This document shows positions 1 through 8,455 of a stretch of DNA of 64,000 nt, one piece after another (position 1 is the first letter of the stretch; each line of letters begins with the position of its first letter). Under the pieces are notes generated by a model, which did not search any database, was not told the origin of the DNA, and was given only the letters and a program-made list of their open reading frames with translations. Origin of the DNA: Agromyces fucosus (GTDB lineage: Bacteria; Actinomycetota; Actinomycetes; Actinomycetales; Microbacteriaceae); NCBI RefSeq assembly GCF_004134865.1, contig NZ_SDPO01000001.1, positions 372,001 through 436,000 on the forward strand, in the 5' to 3' direction. A program made the translations under genes and the position numbers.

Positions 1-1
1 C

Positions 2-826
2 GGCGACAGCGAGCTGTCGAACCAGATCGTCACAGAGGGCGCCGCCTCCCCCGCCGACGTGTTCCTCACGGAGAACTCCCCCGCGATGTCGCTCGTCGAG
101 GACGCCGGCCTGTTCGCGCCGATGGACCCCTCGACGCTCGAACTCGTTCCCGAGCAGTACCGCCCGTCGTCGGGCGCGTGGACCGGCATCGCCGCGCGCT
201 CCACGGTGCTCGTGTACAACCCGTCGATGATCACCGAGGCGGAACTTCCCGCATCGTTGATGGACCTGCAGGACCCGAAGTGGAAGGGCCTCTGGGGCGC
301 AGCGCCGAGCGGTGCGGACTTCCAGGCGATCGTCTCGGCCATGCTCGCCATCGAGGGCGACGACGCGACCGGCGCATGGCTCGACGGGATGCACGAGAAC
401 GCGACCGTATACAACAACAACATCGCCACCATGAAGGCCGTGAACGCCGGCGAGGTGCCGGTCGGCGTGATCTACCACTACTACTGGTATCGCGACCAGG
501 ACGGCACCGCGGAGAACAGCGGCAACACGAAGCTGCACTACTTCGGAAACCAGGACCCGGGCGCGTTCGTCAGCGTGTCGGGCGGCGGAGTCCTGAAGTC
601 GAGCACTCGCATCGACGAGGCCCAGCAGTTCCTCGCCTGGCTCGCCGGCACCGCGGGCCAGACGATCCTCGGCGAGGGGTACAGCTTCGAGTACCCCGTC
701 AGCACCGGCATCCCGGCTCGGGACCCCCTTCCCGCGCTCGATACGCTCGACGCACCCGTCGTCGACCCCTCGACGCTGAACGGCCCCGACGTGGTCGAAC
801 TGATGACCGAAGCCGGCCTGCTCTGA
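2..826 (+). CDS. Fe3+ ABC transporter substrate-binding protein, 3' part (FbpA/iron(III)-binding type)
   Basis: This is the C-terminal 274 codons of a periplasmic-type binding protein; the reading frame is already open at base 2, so the signal peptide and N-lobe start lie outside the window. It is expected to capture ferric iron (or a ferric chelate) outside the cell and hand it to the permease that follows. The key evidence is the YHYYWYRD segment (bases about 475-497), which carries the adjacent tyrosines that ligate Fe3+ in FbpA-like proteins, and the strict gene order binding protein, permease, ATPase. The stop codon overlaps the proposed CTG start of the permease. A thiamine- or putrescine-type binding protein is a less likely alternative. 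Its operon promoter, and hence any iron box, is not visible. Confidence 0.85.
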   Translation, partial: GDSELSNQIVTEGAASPADVFLTENSPAMSLVEDAGLFAPMDPSTLELVPEQYRPSSGAWTGIAARSTVLVYNPSMITEAELPASLMDLQDPKWKGLWGAAPSGADFQAIVSAMLAIEGDDATGAWLDGMHENATVYNNNIATMKAVNAGEVPVGVIYHYYWYRDQDGTAENSGNTKLHYFGNQDPGAFVSVSGGGVLKSSTRIDEAQQFLAWLAGTAGQTILGEGYSFEYPVSTGIPARDPLPALDTLDAPVVDPSTLNGPDVVELMTEAGLL

Positions 827-2379
827 GCCTGACCACGACACCGAAGCCGACGGGCGCACGAGACCGCAAGCGTCCCCCCGTCGGCCTCGTCGTGTTCGCC
901 ATGTTGTTCGCGGCTGCCGCGCTGATCCCGCTGGGATACGTGATGCTGGCGGCCTTCGACATGGGGTGGGCGCAGTTCGCCGAACTGGTGTTCCGCCCTC
1001 GCGTGGGCGAACTGCTGACCAACACGGTGCTGCTGGTGCTGCTCGGCGTCCCGTTCACGGTGATCCTCGGGGTCGGGGGCGCCTGGCTCGTCGAGCGCAC
1101 GGACCTGCCCGCTCGGCGCGTGTTCGCGGTGCTGCTCGTCGTGCCGCTGACGATTCCCGCGTTCGTCGCGAGCTACGGCTGGGCGAGTGCGATTCCGTCG
1201 ATCCACGGACTCGGCGGCGGCCTGCTCGTGGCGACGCTCGCGTACTACCCGCTCGTGTACCTGCCGGCGCTCGCCACCCTCCGCGGGCTCGACCCCGCAC
1301 TCGAGGAGTCCGCTCGTTCGCTCGGCATGAACGGATGGCGGGTCTTCATCCGCGTCGTCCTGCCCCAGTTGCGACTGGCGATGCTCGGCGGCGGCCTCGT
1401 GGTCGCGCTGCACCTCCTCGCCGAATACGGGGCGTTCGCCTTCCTTCGGTTCGAGACGTTCACGACGGCCATCGTCGTCGCGTACCAAGCGACGTTCGCC
1501 GGCCCGAACGCAGCAGCGCTCGGCGTGGTGCTCGCCGGTCTGTGCTTCGTGGTGCTGGTCATCGAAGCCGCTGCGCGCGGGCGCCTTCGATACGCCAGGG
1601 TCGGCAGCGGCACGCCGCACCCGGCATCCCGGGTCGCGCTGGGCCGTGCCACCCCGTTCGTCGTCGCCGCCCTCGTGGTGCTCGTCGGCGCTGCAGCGGC
1701 CGTACCGTTGACCAACGTCGCCCGATGGTTGTTCGCCACCGACGCCGCGGACTGGCAGCCCCTGCTGGGCGCCACCTGGCAGACCGTGCTCCTCTCGGTC
1801 GCGGGCGCTCTGGCCGCGATCGTCGTGGCACTGCCGATCGCGTGGATCTCCGCCCGTTACCCCGGGCGCACGGCTCGGGCGCTCGAAGGAACCTACTACG
1901 TGGCGAGCAGTCTCCCGGCGATCATCGTGGCGCTCGCCCTCGTGACGTTCACGCTTCGCGTCATCCCGGTGATGTACCAGACCGTGGCCACGGTCGTCGC
2001 CGCCTACGTGCTCATCTTCCTGCCCCGAGCGCTCGTGTCGGTCCGGGCCGGCATCGCGCAGATCCCCGAGAACCTCGAGGAGGTCGCGCGCTCGCTGGGC
2101 GTCTCGCCGCTCGTCGCGAAAGGGCGGGTCACGATGCCCCTGCTCGTCCCGTCCCTCGCGGCCGGTGCTGCGCTGGTCGCGCTCGGTGCCGCGAACGAAC
2201 TCACCGCCACACTCCTGCTCGCGCCGACCGGCACCCGCACGGTCGCGACCGGGTTCTGGGCCGCGGCCTCGGCGATCGAATACGCCGCGGCGGCACCGTA
2301 CGCGCTCACGCTCGTCCTGCTGTCGGTCCCGGCCGTCGTGCTCATGTTCGCCCAAGTCAAGGCCCGGAGGAGCGGATGA
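823..2379 (+). CDS. Iron(III) ABC transporter permease, two fused permease halves (FbpB type)
   Basis: Membrane subunit of the iron importer, about 518 residues, the usual length for FbpB proteins that carry two BPD-transport permease halves in one chain. Two sets of hydrophobic segments are seen, and each half has a permease EAA-loop signature: EESARSLGMNGWRVFIRVVL in the first and EEVARSLGVSPLVAKGRVTM in the second. The start is uncertain. CTG at 823 overlaps the previous stop (CTGA) and keeps a complete first membrane helix; GTG at 892 or ATG at 901 would cut into that helix. The 3' end overlaps the ATPase gene by four bases, so translation is probably coupled. Confidence 0.85.
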   Translation: MSLTTTPKPTGARDRKRPPVGLVVFAMLFAAAALIPLGYVMLAAFDMGWAQFAELVFRPRVGELLTNTVLLVLLGVPFTVILGVGGAWLVERTDLPARRVFAVLLVVPLTIPAFVASYGWASAIPSIHGLGGGLLVATLAYYPLVYLPALATLRGLDPALEESARSLGMNGWRVFIRVVLPQLRLAMLGGGLVVALHLLAEYGAFAFLRFETFTTAIVVAYQATFAGPNAAALGVVLAGLCFVVLVIEAAARGRLRYARVGSGTPHPASRVALGRATPFVVAALVVLVGAAAAVPLTNVARWLFATDAADWQPLLGATWQTVLLSVAGALAAIVVALPIAWISARYPGRTARALEGTYYVASSLPAIIVALALVTFTLRVIPVMYQTVATVVAAYVLIFLPRALVSVRAGIAQIPENLEEVARSLGVSPLVAKGRVTMPLLVPSLAAGAALVALGAANELTATLLLAPTGTRTVATGFWAAASAIEYAAAAPYALTLVLLSVPAVVLMFAQVKARRSG

Positions 2380-3443
2380 CGCTGCAATTGAGCGACGTGT
2401 CGAAATCGTTCGGCGCGACGACCGTGCTCGAAGCCGTCGGCTTCGAGGTCGAACGCGGAACACGGCTGGCGATCGTCGGAGCATCCGGGAGCGGCAAGAG
2501 CACGCTGCTCAGGATCATCGCGGGCTTCGAGGAGCCGACGACGGGGTCGGTCGGCCTCGAGGGCCGTCGCCTCGCCGACTCGACCACGAACGTCGGCGCA
2601 CATCGCCGCGGCATCGGCTACGTGGCCCAGGACGGCGCGCTGTTCCCCCATCTCACCGTGCGAGGCAACATCGCGTTCGGGCTGCGTCGATCCCCTTCCC
2701 GGGAGAAGCGGGTCCACGAGGTGATGGAACTCACCTCCCTCGATCCCGAGCTCCTCGAGCGGTACCCGCACCAGCTCTCGGGTGGACAGCAGCAGCGAGT
2801 CGCCCTCGCCCGGGCGCTCGCGCCTGCGCCGACGGTGATCCTCCTCGACGAGCCGTTCTCGGCGCTCGACACCGGCTTGCGCGCGCACACGCGTGAGGCG
2901 ATGGTCGCGGCGTTGGAGCGCAGTGGCGTGACCACCATCCTCGTCACGCACGACCAGGAGGAGGCGCTGTCGTTCGGGCACCAGCTCGCCGTGATCTCCG
3001 GCGGCCGCCTGGTGCAGGCCGGCCCACCGTCGGAGGTCTTCGACGCACCGCTCAGCGCCGAGGTCGCCGAGTTCCTCGGTGCCGCACTGTTCCTGCCCGC
3101 ACGCACGACCGGTTCCGGCCAGGCGGTCTGCGCGTTCGGCGAGCTGGACGTCCGCCATGATCTGAGCAACGGCGGCCAGGCCGTGCGAGCGATGCTCCGC
3201 CCGTCGCAGCTGCACGTCGGCGGGCCGACCGGCGAGGGCGACGCCCGAGTGACGGCGGCGCGGCAGAATGGCAGCACCGTCGAGCTCGACCTCTCGCTGC
3301 ACGACGGATTCGCCCTCACGCATCGGGTGCCGCTGTACGACGGGCACCGCTTCCCCGCAGGCTGCGCGGTCTCGGTGCGGGTGGACGGCGGCGTGGTGCT
3401 CTACGCGGCGGCCGCGACATCCGATCGGGCGGGCACGCGCTGA
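2376..3443 (+). CDS. Iron(III) ABC transporter ATP-binding protein (FbpC type)
   Basis: ATPase that powers the iron importer from the cytoplasmic face, 355 residues. Visible motifs are Walker A GASGSGKST (residues 35-43), signature LSGGQQQR (about 134), Walker B VILLDEP (about 154) and the H-loop LVTHDQEEAL. After about residue 240 there is a regulatory beta-domain of the TOBE type, as in FbpC and PotA-like ATPases. The ATG at 2376 overlaps the permease stop (ATGA) and has GGAGG at 2366-2370. The 3' end runs 43 bases into the 3' end of the convergent ligase gene at 3401, so both C-termini are encoded by the same DNA. Confidence 0.9.
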   Translation: MTLQLSDVSKSFGATTVLEAVGFEVERGTRLAIVGASGSGKSTLLRIIAGFEEPTTGSVGLEGRRLADSTTNVGAHRRGIGYVAQDGALFPHLTVRGNIAFGLRRSPSREKRVHEVMELTSLDPELLERYPHQLSGGQQQRVALARALAPAPTVILLDEPFSALDTGLRAHTREAMVAALERSGVTTILVTHDQEEALSFGHQLAVISGGRLVQAGPPSEVFDAPLSAEVAEFLGAALFLPARTTGSGQAVCAFGELDVRHDLSNGGQAVRAMLRPSQLHVGGPTGEGDARVTAARQNGSTVELDLSLHDGFALTHRVPLYDGHRFPAGCAVSVRVDGGVVLYAAAATSDRAGTR

Positions 3444-6034
3444 CGGCGGCCTCGGAACGCGGCGATCGATCTCTCGATGACGCGGTAGCCGTACCAGGCG
3501 GCGATGCCGACCAGCAGTGACAGCACGGTGCCGAGCCAGGGTGCCGTCTGCTCCCATGCCGGGTAGACCACCCAGTGGGTCAGGTAGATGAACAGCGATG
3601 CGCCCGCGAGCAGGCGGACGACCGGCACCATCGGACGGGGCAGCCGAAGCTGCGGAGCCCAGATCAGCACCAGCAGTCCGACCACGATGACCGCTTCGCG
3701 GACCGGTTCGCCGAAGAAGCCGAACGTCGCGACGACGACCGCGGCTGAGACCGCGGCACGCTTCCACGTCGAGTTCGCCCGTGCGATGACCCAGCCGAGC
3801 GCGAGGCACCACAGCACGAGCACCGCCGAATAGCGGTCGATGCGCTCCGCCTCGATGCCAGTGACCGCGAGGCGGGCTGCGAGCGTGACGGCCAGCAGTG
3901 CGACGGCGAACGACCACGGATGGCGACGCTCGAAGCGGTCGATCGGGCGGATCGCGAACAGGAGCGCGAGCGCCGCCATCGCCCAGACCGCCGCCTCGAG
4001 GAACCAGAACTGCCACTGCTCGTTCCACGTTCCGTCGCCGGGAACGAGATTGTTCGCGAGGAGCGCGGTCGTCCAGGTGTACTTGCCGCTGATCACGGCC
4101 ACGGCTGCGATCCAGAGGACGGCCGGGATCGCGACCTGCCCGGCGCTCCGCAGCAGTCGTCGCACCCTGGTCGCGCCCGGCACGTCGGCCAGCTGGAACC
4201 GCGCGAGGTTGTACCCGGCCACGGCGAGCAGGAGGTGCGCGCCGCCCTTCAGGTTGATCAGGTCGGCGTGAGTGGCGACGATGAGCACGATCGCCAGGGC
4301 GCGCAGCACGGCGGGCGTCTCGATACGGGGGAAGTTCGGCCGACGGATGCTCCGGTGCCGGGTTCCCCCTACGGCGGGATCGCTCCCGTGCGGAACGGCG
4401 ACGGCTCCGGTCGCGGGGACCACGGCCGCGGCGAGGTCGCGCGCAGGTCGCGACGGCCAGTCCGCGGGGAGCCGGCCGAGCAGGCCCTCGAGTCGCAGCG
4501 AGACCTCGACGTAGCTCAGCGAATCGCCGCCGAGACCCGCGAAGCTGTCGTCGATCGTGGCCGCGGGGCATCCCAGCAGTTCGACGAACACGTCGCGAAC
4601 GGTCTCGGCGGTCACCGCACCGTCGTCATGGCGCGGGGAGGCGAGCGGCTCGTCGATCTGGGCCGCGTATCGCACGAGCGCCCTGAAGTCCGGCTTGCCG
4701 CTCGAGGTGCACGGGAACTCGGCGATCGGGTGGACGCGCACGGCGTGCACGGGGATGCCGAGCAGGGCAGCGGCACGATCGCGCGCGGCTGCGACCTCGC
4801 GTTCCGCGCGGACGAAGACGAGCAGTCGCTCCCCGGCACTCGCCGTCCGGGTCTCGATGCCCGCTTCGGCCAGTAACCGCTGAACCGCATCGAGATCGAC
4901 CCGCAGGCCGTACACCTTCACGAAGCGATTCATCCGGCCGACGATCTCGAAGAGCCCGTCAGCTCGTTGCCGCGCCAGGTCGCCCGTGCGCAGCTCGTGC
5001 ACCGTCCGTCCGAGGGCGAAGTCCTCCGGGCGCTCGGCGTAGCCGAGCATGACGTTCGGCCCCTCGTAGACGAGTTCGCCGATCTCGGCCCCCGGCTCCG
5101 CATCGATGCGGAGCCGTCCCGAGGGGATCGGCCGGCCGATGGTCCCCGCCGCCTGCTCCGCCAACTCGGCGGGCACATAGGACATGCGGGCGGTCGCCTC
5201 GGTCTGCCCGTACATGGCGAAGAACTCGTAGCCACGGCGCTCGCCGAGCCTCGCGAAGCGACGCACGGCCTCGGGTGCGAGACGGCCTCCGGCCTGCGTC
5301 AGGTACCGGATGCTGGGCGGCATCCGGTGGACGGCCCCCGTCGTCTCGAGCAGTTCGAACGTGTACGGGACCCCGGCGAACGACGTGATCCGGCTCGAGT
5401 GCGCCTCGTCCCAGAACGCCGGCTCGGTCACCGACCGACTGGTGAGGACGATGCTCGCACCCGCCACGAGGTGGCTGTTGATGACCGAGAGGCCGTAGCA
5501 GTAGTGCATGGGGAGGGTCGTGGCGGCCCGGTCGGCCGGACTGAGGTGCAGGTACTCCGCGATGGCGCGCGCGTTGCTCTCGAGGTTCTCGTGGGAGAGC
5601 CGCACCAGCTTCGGGGATCCGGTCGATCCCGAGGTGCTGACGAGAAGCGCGAGGTCGGGGCTGAACTCGTGCGCGGTGCCGATGCGGATCTCGTGCAGCA
5701 CGGCGCCGTTCCCCCGCCCGGCAGCGATCACGTCGGGATCGAACCGCTCCGCCAGCGACGCACGATGGCGAACGGATGCCTCGTCGTCACCCGGAGCGAC
5801 CAGAAGGATCGGATGCCCGCCCTCGAGCGCGGCCAGGTAGGTCACCACCGAGTCGACGTCGTTGGAAGCCTGCAGCATGATCAGGCGACGTGTGTCGCCG
5901 AGCATCCGCCGGCGCTCCGCGACGAGACGTTCGAGCTCGCCGTAGCTGAGGGCGGCTCCATCGGCGACCAGTGCGGTGTCGTCATCGGCACCGCCGCGGA
6001 GCATGAGCCGGGGTACGGCGAGAGTCGTGGGCAC
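3401..6034 (-). CDS. Adenylation domain - carrier protein - acyltransferase-3 fusion
   Basis: A single 877-residue protein with three parts. Residues 1 to about 450 are an AMP-forming adenylation domain (TSGSTGSPK around 131-142, MYGQTEAT, RTGDLAR, GRMNRFVKVYGLRVD, and a TSSGKPD loop with the catalytic lysine). Residues about 470-540 form a carrier domain with GGDSLSY, whose Ser505 would bear phosphopantetheine. Residues about 575-865 are a multi-helix membrane domain opening with RALAIVLIVATH, the R-x10-H pattern of acyltransferase family 3 (His589). The protein would activate an acid, load it on its own carrier and pass it to a surface acceptor. The start is GTG with GGAGG eight bases upstream. 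A DtxR-like box sits 34 bases before the start. Substrate and acceptor are unknown; I recall no characterised member. Confidence 0.85.
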   Translation of the reverse strand: MPTTLAVPRLMLRGGADDDTALVADGAALSYGELERLVAERRRMLGDTRRLIMLQASNDVDSVVTYLAALEGGHPILLVAPGDDEASVRHRASLAERFDPDVIAAGRGNGAVLHEIRIGTAHEFSPDLALLVSTSGSTGSPKLVRLSHENLESNARAIAEYLHLSPADRAATTLPMHYCYGLSVINSHLVAGASIVLTSRSVTEPAFWDEAHSSRITSFAGVPYTFELLETTGAVHRMPPSIRYLTQAGGRLAPEAVRRFARLGERRGYEFFAMYGQTEATARMSYVPAELAEQAAGTIGRPIPSGRLRIDAEPGAEIGELVYEGPNVMLGYAERPEDFALGRTVHELRTGDLARQRADGLFEIVGRMNRFVKVYGLRVDLDAVQRLLAEAGIETRTASAGERLLVFVRAEREVAAARDRAAALLGIPVHAVRVHPIAEFPCTSSGKPDFRALVRYAAQIDEPLASPRHDDGAVTAETVRDVFVELLGCPAATIDDSFAGLGGDSLSYVEVSLRLEGLLGRLPADWPSRPARDLAAAVVPATGAVAVPHGSDPAVGGTRHRSIRRPNFPRIETPAVLRALAIVLIVATHADLINLKGGAHLLLAVAGYNLARFQLADVPGATRVRRLLRSAGQVAIPAVLWIAAVAVISGKYTWTTALLANNLVPGDGTWNEQWQFWFLEAAVWAMAALALLFAIRPIDRFERRHPWSFAVALLAVTLAARLAVTGIEAERIDRYSAVLVLWCLALGWVIARANSTWKRAAVSAAVVVATFGFFGEPVREAVIVVGLLVLIWAPQLRLPRPMVPVVRLLAGASLFIYLTHWVVYPAWEQTAPWLGTVLSLLVGIAAWYGYRVIERSIAAFRGRRQRVPARSDVAAAA

Positions 6035-6067
6035 GGCAGACGCCTCCGGACAGCCAGGGGGTGGGAA

Positions 6068-6086
6068 TGAGGCAAGCCTACCCTCA
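6068..6086. promoter_or_regulatory. Candidate DtxR/IdeR iron box
   Basis: The 19 bases tgaggcaagcctaccctca match the DtxR/IdeR consensus TTAGGTTAGCCTAACCTAA at 14 positions by hand count, including the central AG-C-CTA core. The site lies 34 bases before the start of the adenylation-carrier-acyltransferase gene on the minus strand, where a repressor would block transcription when iron is plentiful. It is also upstream of the divergent oxidoreductase at 6245. Confidence 0.6.
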
Positions 6087-6244
6087 GCAGGATGTGGCAG
6101 TACCGGACACGGCCGCCCGGTCTGTTGGTGCTTTCCGGTTCACTGCCGCACTCCCAGGTTCCGCCGGCCACGACCCGCGTCCTCGGAGCGGACCAGTTCC
6201 CGGTTCGCGGGAAGATTCCGGACGGCAGGCATGTTGTCGGTGAC

Positions 6245-6658
6245 ATGGGTTGGAATGACGATGTCATCGAGAAGTTCCGCAGCAGCAAGGGCACCGAGAA
6301 CTACTGGGGTCCGAAGCTGATCATTCTGCATTCGATCGGAGCGAAGTCGGGCGAGACGCACCTGAATCCCGTCGTCGGCTTCCGCAACGCGAACGGATGG
6401 CGCGTGGTGGCGTCGAAGGGCGGCACGCCGGAGAACCCCGCCTGGTACCACAACCTTCGGGCGAATCCCTCGTTCGACATCGAGGCCCTCGTCGACGGCG
6501 AGGTCGTGACGGTGCCGGTCACCGCGACAGAGATCCCGGCCGACCAGTGGCACGAGGCATACAACGCGATCGTGGCCGAGGAATCGCAGTTCGGCGACTA
6601 CCTCGAGAAGACCGATCGCCGGATCCCGGTCCTCCAGCTGACCCCGCGAACGGACTGA
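6245..6658 (+). CDS. Nitroreductase-family deazaflavin-dependent oxidoreductase
   Basis: A 137-residue protein of the small F420/FMN-binding split-barrel family typified by mycobacterial Ddn. Recognisable family features are the N-terminal helix followed by LIILHSIGAKSGETHLNPV, the GWRVVASKGGTPENPAWYHNLRANP segment that holds the cofactor phosphate region, and the C-terminal TDRRIPVLQLTP. Members use reduced F420 or a flavin to reduce assorted substrates; the substrate cannot be told from sequence. The ATG at 6245 gives the family's normal length; the frame is open further upstream, but without a convincing start. It is divergent from the ligase gene and ends 20 bases before the gluconokinase stop, in convergent arrangement. 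Confidence 0.85.
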   Translation: MGWNDDVIEKFRSSKGTENYWGPKLIILHSIGAKSGETHLNPVVGFRNANGWRVVASKGGTPENPAWYHNLRANPSFDIEALVDGEVVTVPVTATEIPADQWHEAYNAIVAEESQFGDYLEKTDRRIPVLQLTPRTD

Positions 6659-6677
6659 TCCGACGCCGATTCGTCGC

Positions 6678-7214
6678 TCACTCGTTCGTCCAGGGGCGGC
6701 TGATGAGGGTCACCGCGAGGTCGGCGGCCTCGCCGATCGGGAGCTCGATCGACACGACGTGGCCTCCCTCGTCAGCCTCGAGACACTCGAGCGTGGCAAG
6801 TTGCGAAGCGAGCATCGTGGCCGGCATGAAGTGCCCGGCCCGTTGCCCGATCCGTTCGGCGAGCCGTGCCTCGCTGCCGTGCAGGTGCACGAACGCGAGG
6901 TCCGTGCCGCTGTCCCGGCGCAGTGCATCGCGGTAGGAGCGTCGTAGCGCCGAGCACGCGACGACGACCGCGTGGCCCGCAGCATCCTGTTCTCTGATGC
7001 TCGCCGCGACCCGGGCGAGCCACGGCCGACGGTCGTCGTCGGTGAGCGGGACGCCGGAAGCCATCCGCGCCTTGGCATCGGGCGAGTGCAGGTGGTCGGC
7101 TTCGATGAAGACCGCACCGAGTCGTTCGGCGAGAGCGGCGGCGAGGGTCGACTTCCCCGAACCGGCCACTCCCATCACCACGATGGCGACCTGTTCGCCG
7201 TGCAGCGTCGCCAT
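6678..7214 (-). CDS. gntK: Gluconokinase
   Basis: ATP-dependent kinase of the GntK/shikimate-kinase fold, 178 residues, which phosphorylates D-gluconate to 6-phosphogluconate. Walker A is GVAGSGKST near residue 18, followed by the family's FIEADHLHSPDAKARMASG substrate segment, PLTDDDRRPWL and CSALRRSYRDALR. It is the last gene of the hexuronate operon; the ATG at 7214 is two bases after the dehydratase stop, and a GTG at 7220 overlapping that stop is an alternative start. A 2-keto-3-deoxygluconate kinase would be expected to finish the mannonate route, but this protein is of the gluconate type. Confidence 0.88.
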   Translation of the reverse strand: MATLHGEQVAIVVMGVAGSGKSTLAAALAERLGAVFIEADHLHSPDAKARMASGVPLTDDDRRPWLARVAASIREQDAAGHAVVVACSALRRSYRDALRRDSGTDLAFVHLHGSEARLAERIGQRAGHFMPATMLASQLATLECLEADEGGHVVSIELPIGEAADLAVTLISRPWTNE

Positions 7215-7216
7215 GG

Positions 7217-8455
7217 TCACCAGTCGTGGACGGTGCCGTCGAGGAGGCGGTTGTACGGCAGGTAGGCCTGCGCGTACGGGTACTTCCCCGCTTCGTCCAC
7301 GTCGAGTTCGACGCCGAGGCCCGGCTTGTCGCCGGGATGCAGGTAGCCGTCGTTCCACGTGAAGGACTGCTCGAAGACCTGGTCGGTCTTCGAGCCGTGC
7401 CGCATGTACTCCTGGATGCCGAAGTTGTGGATCGACAGGCCGAGGTGCATCGCCGCCGCCATGCCGACCGGGGAGATGTCGGTCGGGCCGTGCATGCCCG
7501 ACTTGATCTGGTACATCGCCGCATAGTCGAGCGTCTTCTTGAGCGGCGAGATGCCGCCCATGTGGGTGACGGCACCGCGCACGTAGTCGATGAGCTGGTC
7601 GCGGATGATGTCCTTGAAGTCCCACACCGTGTTGAAGATCTCGCCGATCGCGAGGGGCGTCGTGGTGTGCTGGCGCACGAGTCGAAGCGCCTCCTGGTTC
7701 TCCGCCGGGGTGCAGTCCTCGAGCCAGAACAGGTCGTACGGTTCGAGGTCCTTGCCGAGTCGGGCGGCCTGGATCGGCGTCATGCGGTGATGACCGTCGT
7801 GCAGCAGCGGGATGTCCGGACCGAACTCGTTCCGGACCGCCTCGAACACGCCGGGCAGGTGGTTCAGGTAGGCACGGGTGTCCCAGTCCTCCTCGACCGG
7901 CTTGGCTCCGCGGCGCGCTGGTTCGTGGTCGTAGCGCACGGTCGCGTCGCCGACATCGGCGCCCTGCGCGGCGATGCCGTAGATCGCCTTCAGCGTCGGC
8001 ACGCCGGTCTGCACCCGGATCGCGCGATAGCCCTGCTCCTGGTGCGAGCGGATGGAGTCGAACAGTTCGGGGAGTTCCTTGCCGGAGGCGTGCCCGTACG
8101 CCATGAGTCCGTTGCGCGACGCACCGCCGAGCAACTGGTACACCGGCATTCCGGCGGCCTTGCCCTTGATGTCCCAGAGCGCCATGTCGACCGCCGCGAT
8201 CGCGGCCATGGTGACGGGTCCGCGCCGCCAGTACGCCGACCGGTAGAGGAACTGCCAGGTGTCCTCGATCCTCGACGCATCCGATCCGATGAGCAGCGGC
8301 ACGACGTGCTCGGTCAGGTAGGCGACCACGGCGAGTTCGCGGCCGTTCAGCGTGGCATCGCCGAGGCCGGTCAGCCCGTCGTCGGTCGTGAGCTTGAGGG
8401 TGACGAAGTTGCGGTCGGGACTGGTGACGACGACCTCGGCCTTGTCGATGATCAT
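7217..8455 (-). CDS. manD: D-mannonate dehydratase, enolase superfamily (ManD/RspA type)
   Basis: 412-residue enolase-superfamily dehydratase that removes water from D-mannonate to give 2-keto-3-deoxygluconate; some family members also accept D-gluconate. The sequence shows the N-terminal capping domain, the [18 protein letters not shown] segment typical of ManD, metal-ligand regions [17 protein letters not shown] and AIGEIFN, and GIQEYMRHG near the C-terminus. The unrelated iron-dependent UxuA fold is absent, so this is the enolase-type isofunctional enzyme. The start overlaps the fructuronate reductase stop (ATGA), and the downstream gluconokinase follows without a gap, so the genes are co-transcribed. 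Confidence 0.9.
   Translation of the reverse strand: MIIDKAEVVVTSPDRNFVTLKLTTDDGLTGLGDATLNGRELAVVAYLTEHVVPLLIGSDASRIEDTWQFLYRSAYWRRGPVTMAAIAAVDMALWDIKGKAAGMPVYQLLGGASRNGLMAYGHASGKELPELFDSIRSHQEQGYRAIRVQTGVPTLKAIYGIAAQGADVGDATVRYDHEPARRGAKPVEEDWDTRAYLNHLPGVFEAVRNEFGPDIPLLHDGHHRMTPIQAARLGKDLEPYDLFWLEDCTPAENQEALRLVRQHTTTPLAIGEIFNTVWDFKDIIRDQLIDYVRGAVTHMGGISPLKKTLDYAAMYQIKSGMHGPTDISPVGMAAAMHLGLSIHNFGIQEYMRHGSKTDQVFEQSFTWNDGYLHPGDKPGLGVELDVDEAGKYPYAQAYLPYNRLLDGTVHDW

Noticed and set aside
538..2484. Long minus-strand open frame of about 650 codons opposite the iron permease
   Set aside because: It is antisense to a gene with clear transporter motifs, is extremely rich in Arg, Asp, Glu and His with no hydrophobic core, and has no recognisable motif. 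Such frames are common in high-GC DNA.
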